In this document: in pieces, positions 21,507 through 33,100 of the stretch | How positions within the stretch are numbered: position 1 is the stretch's first letter | Layout of the letters: each line of letters begins with the position of its first letter | Notes under the pieces: generated by a model | The model's input: the letters and a program-made list of their open reading frames with translations, nothing else | What the model was told of the DNA's origin: nothing | Database searches by the model: none | Made by a program: the position numbers and the translations under genes | NCBI RefSeq assembly: GCF_002994745.2 | Contig: NC_037094.1 | Coordinates: 67,642,319-67,706,318 of the forward strand | DNA: 64,000 bases | Direction of reading: 5' to 3' | Source: Rosa chinensis | Taxonomy: Eukaryota > Streptophyta > Magnoliopsida > Rosales > Rosaceae

Positions 21507-24362
21507 TGTAATACCCCGAAAAATCCAAATTAAATTCCATGGATTTTTAGAATTGATTTTACGGTAATAGGAGCGAGTACGAAGCTTGGAGAAGTTGTGG
21601 AAGTAGTTCAAACGATTTTATTTTCGAAATCGAACGTTATTTAGGGGGGGCATCAAAAAGTGACTTTTTATATGTACCGAATTTGGGAAAATTTCCTTCA
21701 TGAAAGTTGTAGAGCTCGTCGATACGATCTCGTGCATATGCGGAACGCAAAAATCGAAGTTCGTATGAGAAAGCTATGATCAATTGAAATTTGGGGAAAT
21801 TTCTATAAATAGCAAAAAAAATCCCAGAAATTTCCAGAAAAACCCGAAAATTTCCAAAAATGGAAATTTTCTCCCCCGACCCCAATTTCGCCTCCTCACC
21901 TTCGCCGGCCGATTTCTTCCTCCTCCGGCCACCTTTTGCTTCGATTCCAAAGGGAATCCTGCTCTCCTCAGTCCCCTCTACACGTCTGTGGTGGTGATTC
22001 GTTGTGGGAAGCACCGTAGACGACGCTACAAGGCCGAGAAGTTGCACGGTGGAGCTGAAAATCGCCCAAATTCGCCGACCTTGGTTCTCCCAACTCCGGC
22101 CACCATAGCTCGAGTTCTTTGAGGGCTTTTCTAGCCCAGAAGACGTGGATGCTACCCTCAAAACCTCTTGCAGCGATTCGATCTGTGGAGATCGAATTTT
22201 GGAATTTTTGAAACTAGGGTTCTTCGGGTTTCAAACCTTGCGAGGTAAAATTCTACTTTTTGGCTCATAATCTGACTTTGGTGTAGTTATGAAAGTTTCA
22301 ATTCGAGTTAAGATGAAGAACTTTCGTGTTGGGAGTTTTGTCTAATTTTGACTTTGGATGGGCGGCGGTGCCGCCACTGTGATGGTGGTTTCCGGCGACC
22401 TCCGGCCACCCCAAGGACAGTTTCTGTCCATTTTTGTGTTCTACGTGTCGATACGATCGTCTGCATATATAATTCATAATTTTTGGAGATAGCATGATTA
22501 AGTTATGAATTTTACGATTTCGATCAATTTCGATTGTTCGATTAACGATCCGTGAGGATCCGACCGTTGGATCATCATATAATTTCAATCCGACCGTTGG
22601 ATCATCTTTATTTTAGAATCCGACCGTTGGATCGTCTTTATTTTAGAATCTGACCCTTAGATCGTCGTTTAAGGTTATTTCGTGTTTCGTTTACTAAGCA
22701 AAGACCATACTTGATTAGGTACTTGACGGTTTGAGTTGACGAGCGTTCGGAATATTGATATATTCGACTTTTTAGAAGACGCAGCTGGATTAGAGGTGAG
22801 TAAACCTCACATGGTTCATATTACGAACCGAATAAATTTAATTACTTTATTTTTGTGGTAATTGTGTGAAAATATTTATGGAATAAATATTTGTTTTAAA
22901 TCATATGGACTTGATCAACTACGGTCCATAGGTAAGTAAAATGATTTCATTATACAAATGAATTTCACGGTTTTTATACTTGAACTATAGTTGGTATTAG
23001 TAGTCATTCCTGAGCGGATGATTACGTATATATATATTTACGTGAAATATATATGTTGATTGGCGTGTGATTAGCATGATGAAATGATTGAGAATTGATT
23101 GGATATTATTCAAGCTATTAATCTCCTATTTAATTGTTGAATAATGAAATGTTGATCATGTGATGTGAAAGCTATTTTATATGGCCAATTGTGAATATGT
23201 GGAAATTATTTTAAGAAGTAAAGATTGTCTTGAAATAATATGTCTCTTATGTGGGTGTACATATGCATATTTACAATCTAAAATTTATAAAGATTGTATG
23301 TTGTGAAATTGATTATGTCTGAAAAGTACAATTGTGAAGCCGGGTGATTACAACAACCCCGTGCTTAAGTGAATTACTGGTAAAACTGTTTTGGGTGTTA
23401 TGATGACGTTAAGCCTTGGGCCCTAGTCCCTACAGATAGTGCACTATTATACTCTTAGGAAGGGTGGTACTTTGAGTATACATACTTTAGAGAGTGGCCT
23501 TGGTATGCTGTGGCTTACCTATGCTTTGGTATTATGGATCCTAGCATGTGGTATCCCGTGCTTTGGGATTATGGCCCTAGCACGTGGATCTATGATTTGA
23601 TATCAGTCAACCTGGTTTTCCCGTGTTTTGGTATTATGGACCCTAACACGTGGATATGTGATTTGTTACCAGTTAATCTGAAAATTCACTAAAAAGAGAA
23701 ATGTACTTATGTGAAATTGATCAAATATCTATCCATGATATATTTTGAATATGTGAAGGTGTTAGTGAAATTGATCAAATATCTATCCATGATATATTTT
23801 GAATATGTGAAGGTGTTGGTAAAAAGAAAATCAAGCATGCATTGCTTTAATGTTATTTCACATATTAATGTTGCAATATTTGTTGGTTGTGATCAAGCAT
23901 GTGTTGCTCAAATGTTATTTCACATATTAATGCTGCAATATTTGTTGATTGTTTACTTGAGTTATAAAAATTGTAATTTAATCAATCAACAGTTCTTTCT
24001 TGTTTACTCACGAGCTTTGCAAAAAGCTTACCGGGTTTTGTGTTGTTGCAATCCCGGTACACTATTCAAATTGTGTAGCGGGTAATCTCACAGGTCAGGA
24101 GAATCAGGGCAGTGATCGTGCGGTTTAGAGTATTAGTGTTAGATTTACAACATTTGTTTTTGTGAGGAGAATTATACTCATTTGAGCTTACAATTTGATT
24201 TGGTGAGAGTGTGCTGTAATAAGTAGCTTGAGGATTTGGTTTATGTAATATTAAGAGGTGTAAGGTGTGGTTGTTTCTGAGAGAAAAATTCAGAACGTTA
24301 TTTGTATTGTTATTAGTCATGTTCCGGATTTGAATCCTTATTTCAAAATTCGGGGTGTGACA
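21507..24362 (+). repeat. Solo Ty3/gypsy-type LTR (2856 bp) with TSD atcaa
   Basis: It starts TGTAATACCCCG and ends ATTCGGGGTGTGACA. The 5-bp duplication atcaa flanks it exactly at 21502-21506 and 24363-24367. No internal retrotransposon sequence is present, so the rest was removed by LTR-LTR recombination. It belongs to the same family as the LTR at 7672, sharing the head phrase with TGAAAGTTGTAGAGCTCGT, the phased GACCGTTGGATC array, the AGACGCAGC..GGATTAGAGG block, CTACGGTCCATAGGTAAGT and CTTACCGGGTTTTG near the 3' end. A near-perfect direct repeat of about 60 bp (TGAAATTGATCAAATATCTA...) occurs at about 23711-23820. Confidence 0.9.
22557..22663. repeat. Four phased copies of the 17-bp near-palindrome
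   Basis: Copies begin at 22557, 22587, 22617 and 22647, exactly 30 bp apart. The first three carry GACCGTTGGATC intact; the fourth has diverged (TGACCCTTAGATC). This matches the spacing seen in the other LTR. Confidence 0.85.
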
Positions 24363-24367
24363 ATCAA

Positions 24368-25090
24368 AATCTAACTTGTTATATCGATCCTAACTCCTAA
24401 GCCTATCTCAGATAAATCTTTAACATCAAAACCAACATGCACAAATACACAAATCAAGTCACAAGAGAATGATTATTACAAAACTAGCTCTACCTTGAAT
24501 GTGTGTGCATAGGCCAAATAAACTTTAAACATCTCTAGAAGACGGAGCTTGCTGTGGTCCCTTGGTGCCTCTAGGAAAGTTTAGCTTCTTTGGCTCATGC
24601 CTCAGCTTCTACAAGTTTGACTTTGGCCTCTGCAAGTTTGTCTCTACCTCTTTGGCTTCAACTACTTCAACTAATGCTAGCGCTTTTGTCGTTCTACCTA
24701 TCATTGTTCTCCTCTTTCACCTAATCAAACCTTAAACGAACAAAGTGAAAATAGTTATTGAAAGGATTCACCTCAAAAGTTTTTCAATGTTTTTGCTACG
24801 CGTTTTAGAAAAACTATTTAACAAAGAACCTTGTTCTTTTCTAGAATGTAAGTCGAACTCTTTAGTTTATGTTTTAGAGACTCACGACATTGTGACTGCT
24901 CAAGCTAGAGTGTGTAGTTTTTGGTGTTACGCCTTCAGTACTGGTGTAGTCCAGTCCTCATGCATGTACGCTCAAGGTTTTCATTGTCGACATTTAGTTT
25001 ATTCAGTGTGGACAGCTGATTTTGCATAATGGTGGCAGGATATGTGTCATATGTAGATGATATAATGTGTATTCCTAATTTAGGTCCCCA
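24368..25090. other. Spacer, no supportable gene
   Basis: AT-rich DNA with no recognised domain on either strand. The 94-codon plus-strand open frame at 24745-25029 has no family motif, and I treat it as chance. Confidence 0.45.
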
Positions 25091-25780
25091 ATTATTAAGG
25101 TTCCGAGCATAGGAGGTGTGAGTACACGCCCGATTCAAATGAGTTTGATCATTAAATGTAAAACCTGAGATTTGATCCATGGTGAAAAGGGTGAAACCCT
25201 AGTTTTAAATCAACATCCAAAGGCCAACAAAGAGAACTTTGCTTGTAAAATAAGAGATGAAAACCCAAAAACCAACAAGGCAACACAATAACTCATGTAG
25301 AAGTAAATACTTTCTAATGAAGTGAAATTGACAGAACCTAGAATGAAATAAAAAAATAATTTCACGGTTTCGACAATGCAATAAGCCTCTAATATTACAT
25401 TGTTGAAGTTCTGATCATAGAAGGTGTGAGTACACGCCCAATCCGAAAGAGTTTGTTCAATAAATGTATAACCTAAGATTTGGCTCAAATGATCCACGAT
25501 AAAAAGGGTTAAACTCTCCTTTCAAATCGACATATGAAGGCCAAAAAGAAATTTGCTTGCATAATTATAGATGAAAACCCAAAACCAACAAGGATACACA
25601 AATGACTCCAAATCATGTAGTAGTAAATCCTTTCCAATGAAGTGAAATCGACAGAACCCAAAATGAAAAAGAAAAAAAAAAATCTCAGAATGGCAGTTCG
25701 TCCGACGGTGTAAAGAGGCTTGCCAAAGGAGAAGCGAGAAAGAAAGAGAAGCCATTGACTTGATACATATTTATGCAAGT
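25091..25780 (-). pseudogene. Two tandem scraps resembling an RNase III first exon
   Basis: Two direct copies, offset by roughly 310 bp, share long stretches: the phrase GGTGTGAGTACACGCCC at about 25114 and 25423, then GATGAAAACCCAAAA and AATGAAGTGAAAT..GACAGAACC. On the minus strand the right copy (25497-25399) reads DHLSQILGYTFIEQTLSDW then ACTHTFYDQNFN. The left copy (25180-25091) reads DQISGFTFNDQTHLNRAC then THTSYARN. Both match the start of the RNase III domain pattern LGY-F----L---A-TH-SY. No signature for the later catalytic box is found, so these are exon fragments, perhaps from an RTL/NFD2-type gene. The assignment rests on about 25 residues. Confidence 0.45.
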
Positions 25781-27500
25781 GTACGTATCATTGTCAATAA
25801 AGAAAAATATTATGCCTGAAATTTATCGTACTATGAGGATTAGTGGGTAACCCACAATCTTTGAATAGTCGGAAGCAGTGTCACTAAGCAAACAAAAGAA
25901 AAAAATAAAAAATAAAAATGCTAAAATAAGCCTCGACAATGCTCAACTACCAAGCCTATTCAAAGCCACTAACTTGTAGCTCAATGGTGATTTTTCAAAA
26001 TGAGTCGAAGTCCATTCAATTTCATGAATTGATTTAATAATTAACCAAAAGCAAATAAAATAAAATGCGACAACTAAAATTGCAAATAAATAAAATCAAA
26101 AGATGATAAAAATGGGAATGTTAGGGTGCTAGGATGGCTTCTTCACCCAAATCATATGTGTTGAAAGCCAATCTAATGTAAATGCAAATTCCATAATTAG
26201 GCGGTACTCGTATCCAAGGCGGTTCAAGGCTCAAGGAACATAAATTATAAATTTCGGTATTAATGTGCCGTTTCAAGGGTCACTAACTCACTCTAATTGG
26301 CATAAAGGTCGGGAATTAGACTACTAAGCAATCCACCCGTGCAATCAAGCAATGGGTGAAAATCACCATGCTTATAACCTCTATAACATGAAATTGAAGG
26401 TTCTAGCTTAGAATTAGAGTGGGTCAAGCATCTAACTCCGTCATAGACATGCTCAAAATACACACCCTATAGTTGACTAGACTCTTAGTTTTGATTGAAG
26501 TTTGGTGAGAACCAATAGCCGCATTTCACCAATTTCAAAGGGGCGGGCAATCCTCCATTTTTCATATTTTATTTTATTATTTTTTTTTTATGTTGATTTT
26601 TTTTTTCTTATGAGTTTTGTAATGGAGAGGTGATATTTGTTAATTACCCACGTCCTTGTGCATCATATCAATATCTAATAAAATAATCAAGTCTATGGAT
26701 GAGGCTTCTAGCCTAGCAGGGTTCTAAACCTCTTAAAAAAAAATCATGCAAAATTGGGACGAAGAAAAAGTTGTAGATTTTGGGTGACCAATATCCTGCC
26801 AAAATAGACCAAAACTGCGTAAGAAATGAAAAAATGGAAGTTGTATAAAGAAGCGGCGACATAGGCATCCAATTGCCACCTACATTGAATCCCTTACCGT
26901 CATTAGTGATTAGTATTGGTCGATGAATAAGTGATTTCCTATTTTATAACTTGTCATTCCATTCAAGTTGATAACATCAGAGATGAAAAAGCTTTTGCTT
27001 ACGTGAATCATAAGTTAAACTGTAGTTGAATACAAAGTTATTTTTAATTAATCTCTAATACAATAACTTGTTAAAAACCGTAAACCTAACCATTTTCTCG
27101 TGTGATATTTTTTCTTTACAATCTTAAATAAAGTTCTAATTTCAAAGTCAAATTTCCTCTAAAAAAAAAAAATTTTGTCACACCACATGATTCCCTTGTA
27201 CATTTCTTTATACAAATGAATCCAAATTGAATGAATTGCTATATGAGGTAGATTTTTTCTTCATTCATAATAATTCCATCCTCCATAGACGGTAGGTGCT
27301 AAACCCTTTTTGGAACAAAACCCCATTCATGGATACAGATAATTATAAAAAAAGGAAAAAAAAAAAAAAGAAGAAAAAAAATGGAAAGAGAGACGGTTAT
27401 GCATTTGTCCAAAAGAGACAAGCAAGGTCCACGCTGATTCGCCGAACCTGAAACCGATGGTGTACTTGGGCGCGCACACATCCAAAACCCACCTGGTAAT
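25781..27500. other. Unassigned repeat-like spacer
   Basis: Non-coding DNA with poly(A/T) runs near 26574-26609 and 27357-27380. The portion 25790-26560 has the texture of retrotransposon untranslated sequence, but I see no termini, primer site or coding motif. Its right end merges with the presumed promoter of the WD40/bromodomain gene. Confidence 0.35.
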
Positions 27501-27689
27501 TTTTCCCAATTCTGCAAAATTAAATTAATAATTTTAATTCATATTAAATACTACTTTTGCTGCTCTTCCATTTCGGGCGAGCACCTGTATTCTCATATTC
27601 ACTGTAAACCAACCTTAATATATAGAGGAGGGAGGAACCCCCAAAACGAATTCGAATAAAAACCCCCAAAAAGATTCTAACTTTGAAAT

Positions 27690-30175
27690 CGGAGGACTCC
27701 CAAAACCTATAAAGTTTCAAACTTTGAGTCTTCTTCGTGTATCTGCAACTCAGAAACCGCGATTTCTCGTTCTCTGTACTATCAATTTGGCTCTGTAAAA
27801 GGTAATTAAGTTTGTTTTTTTTTTTTTTTTGCATGAGGGGTTCGATTAGATACTTGAATACACATGATCTTTTACTATATTCGAATTAGATCTTGTGCAT
27901 TTCTGCTGCTGAAATTTCTGATACATGTGTGACTGACTCTGCCTTTTGGATTTTCAGGGAAGCAAGTGCATACTGGACTCGGCCACAGCTTCAGTTTCAG
28001 TTTCAGTCAACCCTGTGTCTCTCTTTTGCTTTGATGAAGCAAATTTGAAGGTTGAATTTCAATTTACAAGCTTTTTTATTTTTGTTTACTTCCAAAGTTT
28101 GAATTGTTATGTCTAACTAATAGTATATTGACTTAGTTCTTATGAAATCCTTTGTGATTTTTCTGTAAACAAACCCTATTATCCAAAGGAACCCTATTAG
28201 CTATTGTGAAATAGGAGGATATGGAAATTGTTGATAGATTTACGGTATCTACAGAATCTTCAATTATGGAAGCTATTAAAGTAATCGGTCATGGATTTGT
28301 TTGTATAATTGAAACAGTTATAATGAAGCTCCTGCCTTTAGCTATTTGTTATTAGATTATAAGAATTTGAAGCCGTTGAAGTGTTAATGGCCAGAAAGGA
28401 AAAAATAAAAGGATTAGAGATGAAAACTTTTATAATTGGAATAGTTATAATGGATCTTCCACCTTTATTACGTGATGGCGTAATTTGAAGCTCTTGTAGT
28501 AAATGGAGGGAGTGTGTGGGAAAGAGAAGCTCTTGAAGTCAGAGCTTCCTATTAAGTTTTGCATGTGTTAGGCCTTATCTCCCCCCAATTTAGAATGAGC
28601 TTTTATAATGGAGAAGGTTAACTGTTTATACAAGGAACACAACTACCCTAATTGTTATATGAAGTCTTAAGAGTTCTTGGTTGGCTGCTTTAGGTATTTT
28701 CACCATCTGTCTCTATCTAAGACTGAGTGCAATTTTTCAACAAAGGACACCAAGAGATATATGTAGCCAATATGTTTGAGCTCATCCAACTTATAGTAGC
28801 TAGCTAGCTAGCTTGAGACCTGTTGGGATCAATCAATATTCTTTTTACCATGACTTGTTGTGCGGTCATGGTATCTTAACTCATTCCATCGTTGTTTAAA
28901 CTTTTAGAGAATTATGTCTTGTATATATATGGTAAAGGAAAGGGAGAAAAAAAAAAAGAGAGAGAGAGAGAGAGAAGAGTTTAGGGAAAAATGGTGAGGA
29001 GACTCCTGCCATTTTGGGGCTTATGTCATATATACCATGTACCCTTACTTCTTCTTGCTGAGATTTTATTTCTCAATTCGAATCCATGATCTGTGGATAA
29101 TAATGGAGAAAACCTAACCGTTACGCCAAACGTTACCTTCTGCTTAAATAGCCAGTGATAGAAAGAAAATAAAAAGTGTTTTATATATCTGGTTTTTAAT
29201 TGCCCCTCAAAGCTTCGTTCGCAAATAAAGGGAGAAAATTCATGAACTTTCTGAAGAAGTTAGCTTCCTTTCTTGTTTGCGATTTTGATTTCCTTCCGGT
29301 CAATATTTTGAAATTCCAAATGGTGACTTCACTTCCCCCCAGGCCAAGCACAATGTACATTCTGGTATAAGCGTGTTCGAATTCCCTACTACAATGAATG
29401 GCTGAGTATTAACTTGGCTCAATGACATTCTTACTTTTTATTCAAGTATTTAGTCCTTACTAACATTTTCAGCCTCTGATAAAAATGATGTAGTAACTAC
29501 CAGTATGCTGATGAAGCAATGAAATCAGACATGACTTACTGTATATTCTAGTCTGCTTATATGACTTGGTGTCTCCTTCAAGTATTGAACTCCTAGTCTT
29601 GGCATTGATATTCATTGAGATAGAAATCATGGATTTCCCCGGTGGCATTTGCTTTTGAGGAAACCTTTATTTCACAGATTTTGAATTGTATCTCATCCAA
29701 CAGCATCATATTTCCGGGCACCAACAGTTTTTGGACTGCACATCCTTCCCGCAAGTCATTTATAGGCCTTTTAATTATTTACCTACAAAAACACAAAAAA
29801 ATTTCTCTAGCTGCAATGTGGCATTTGCAGGCTATTTATGTATACTTTACAACACATTACCTTAGTAGGAATAGAATTTGCAGCTTTAGTAGTATGAAAG
29901 CTATTCTGTAGGATTAATTCATCATAACTTCCCATGTCCAGATCTGGGCGGTTATTCTTTCCAGCATATTATATCTTCGTACCCATGCTAATATATCTAT
30001 TGGGAAACTATGCACTTCTACCTACCGTTATTTTGACTTTTGGTGTTTAATTTTACCGATATTGTTGTATACTTTCTTCAGTTTCTTGCTACTGACCGGC
30101 TTGCCTATACTTAGTATCTTGGTATTGTTTAATAATTTCAAAACATTTTCTGATATTTCAGGTTTTACTACAATA
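27690..30175 (+). other. 5' untranslated exons of the WD40/bromodomain gene
   Basis: Two non-coding exons precede the coding start. The first ends at 27801 (TGTAAAAG followed by GTAATTAAG). The second runs from 27958 (after TTTTCAG) to about 28050 (AATTTGAAG followed by GTTGAA). A long intron of about 2.1 kb, containing a (GA)n run near 28958-28976, ends with TATTTCAG at 30161; 14 untranslated bases then precede the ATG at 30176. The transcription start is not determined and 27690 is approximate. Confidence 0.5.
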
Positions 30176-33100
30176 ATGGATCCTTGGAAGTGCACTCCGT
30201 TTGGTGGTGCAAATTCTCTTAATATGGCACCTTCAAATATATTAAGTAAGGTGAATGAGAGGGCTAAATTTGAAAAAGAAGAGAGGGATACAGGTCACAC
30301 TGTTGAGGCTGGAGTAGATATAGATATTAGAGAAGTATACTTTCTGATTATGCACTTTCTATCTGTTGGGCCATGTCGGAGGACTTTTGAACAATTTGCA
30401 AATGATCTTGTGGAACATGAGCTCCTGCCTAGAAGGTATCATGCTTTGTTTTCAAGAAGCGGTGTAAGCAGTAGCAATGATAATGATAATAACACCTCTT
30501 TCCCACTGAGTTACACCAAATTGGTTGAAAGGTACAAATACTTCTTATTTTGTTTAACGCTTACTATAGAAAACTTTAAATATCAAGTATTTCTTCTTGT
30601 TACTCTTGTTGTTTATGCTCATGCCATGTCTTCTGCTTATTACCTAAAATATATCTTTTATCATTAATTACTTAATATTTGCATGGTATATGCAATGCAT
30701 ATATTGCATCATACTTCAGCTTTGAATCCCGTTGCTCATAACATGCCAAGATTCCTTGACAGGGCCCTAACTCTGAACTAAATCCTCAATTCTTCTTCTT
30801 TCCAATAGTCAATCACTTACTAATATGCACAATAGGAAATGTGATGTGTGAGAATCAGTGATCCAGTTAGTTTTATAACTCAGTTCCCATTATGTTTTGC
30901 TGACCATTTATTTCTAGAAATAATCGAGTGAGAATCCGGTCTTAAATAAGTTTATACACAACTATATATGACCACAAGATAATTTCTATTTTGTTTAGAA
31001 ATAGTACTATGAAAGTAAACCTCATGCACGACACACATGTTATAACTGAATTATGTCACACAACAAAGACACCATTTAAAGATGGGTAGATAACTTGAAT
31101 CCCATCATATGAGATGCATGGTATTATGTAGCAAAAAGCTTTTAACTTGATCCTATGATCAACCAATCTCATGTAACAATGAATAGATATCTAGGTAAAT
31201 TGGAGTTTGATAATGTCTGCAAATCCCTGGGTTTCTAACATTGTTGCTCAAGAGCTCGCTTCTTGCTGACTGGGGATAGACAAGAAACTGAACTCATGTA
31301 TTGCACCATCACATGTTGGTTCTGAATTTTAATGGAGGAAAGAGGTGCACCTGCGAGGGGAATAAGAATATAGACTAAAACTTGTTGGCTCACATATTAA
31401 TACGTACATTTTTGGATATGGTCGTAATCTGACAAACTTTATCAGGGTGCAGGGTTTTTTAAATTTTATTACTTTCATAGATATATATATATATATATAT
31501 ATTTTAGTTCTATTATTTCATTAGTTACTTATACTTTTGTTTGATTTGTTTCCATAATGAATGTAGTCACTTTATTTCTTGTATTGTGGTTGTAATGGTA
31601 AGCCTTTTTGTGACCAATAGGTATCCTCATATAGAGAAGGATCACTTGGTAAAGCTTCTAAAGGAACTGATGTTGAGTATAGCTACTCCTTTGCATGGCA
31701 AGGTTGGAAGAAATACTCTGAATGCAGCTGATGTCCCTACATTATTGGGAACTGGTTCTTTCTCGCTTCTGGATTGTAAGTGATATATTACAGCCCTCTG
31801 ACACTTCATTGGTTGTGGGGGTGGGGTCTGGGGTTGAGACTTGCCCTGTTTCTATATGAAATGAATATACCATGGGAATATTCTTCTTTAATATAAAGCT
31901 ATATTTTCTTTATCAAAATCTTTCGTGCTAGTAATACTGTATTTGAATATGTTGGTTACCAACTTTGATAGTTTCTTGGAGGCTTGTTAGGTATTCGTCT
32001 ATATTGGTCCAAGTATATAGACAGATTTTCCATTGTACCATATATGATGGTCCGATATAACCAGTTACCTGCGGGTGGCCTTAGCAGTCATCGACATATC
32101 ATGTTTGTGTAACACCTACACGACTCATCTTAATCTCCTGCTTCTTTGTAAATTATTTATTTCCTGTAAATGGTATTTGTAGCATAAACCTCTATGTTAA
32201 TCGGTTAGGATCGGAATAATATAATTTTTACTTTTCATCATTACTTTAAGGCTTATGTATGCCTTCTGCACTCATTTGGAGCCTTTTTGTGCAGCTTTAC
32301 TTTGAATGTAGATTAACCTTTTAGGCTGATTCATCAATTTTGTTTGTTTGTCTGTTCTTTTTTCTTTTATTTTTTCCCTTGTCTTTTCACGTTCTTGTTT
32401 ATTTTTTCAGGTTCCATACACTGTGGGTTCTATAAGTATCACTTGTTTCTGAATTCTTACTTCCTGTTTATCAGGTGATAGGAATGTGGTGAATAGGCGA
32501 GTTAAGCCGCTTCCTGCTTACCTGCGTTGGCCTTACATGCAGGCTGGTCAAGTTCATGGACTTGGTTTAAGGGAAGTTGGAGGAGGTTTTGCTAAGCATC
32601 ATCGTGCACCATCTATTCGCTCTGCATGCTATGCCATTGCTAAACCATCAACTATGGTGCAAAAGATGAACAACAAAAAGAAGCTAAGGGGGCACCGTAA
32701 TGCTGTCTATTGTGGTATGTTTCACTTTGATAAACAGTTTACTTTCTAGGCACCCATGATGAGATATTGTTAAATTATAAATATCAGTTTAAATGGTTGT
32801 TAACACTTTCTGGGATAAAGGTATTTCACCAGGAGTTTCAAGTTAATTGATTGAAATTGAACACTGCACTACTTGTAAGTCCAAATTGTTGGAAATTTTG
32901 CTGTTATGTGTCTTGGAATTAAGGTTTTTGGTTGCCTTACAACATGCATCCTCCTGGTGCTTCAATGGCTACTTGGTATATTAACCCTTGAGCTTCTAGT
33001 ATCTTTATGTGTTTTGCTAAACATATACGTCTTGCGCTGTATATGTAAATTTGTAGTAACTTTTTCTTTCCTGCGCGAAAAATTGACCAGTGCTTTATCT

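Noticed and set aside
27299..27517. Two overlapping minus-strand ORFs upstream of the WD40/bromodomain gene.
   Set aside because: Largely translations of a poly(T) tract plus promoter sequence; no family resemblance.
29340..29440. Possible SINE B box (GTGTTCGAATTCCC) in the leader intron of the WD40/bromodomain gene.
   Set aside because: No matching A box, A-tail or flanking duplication found.
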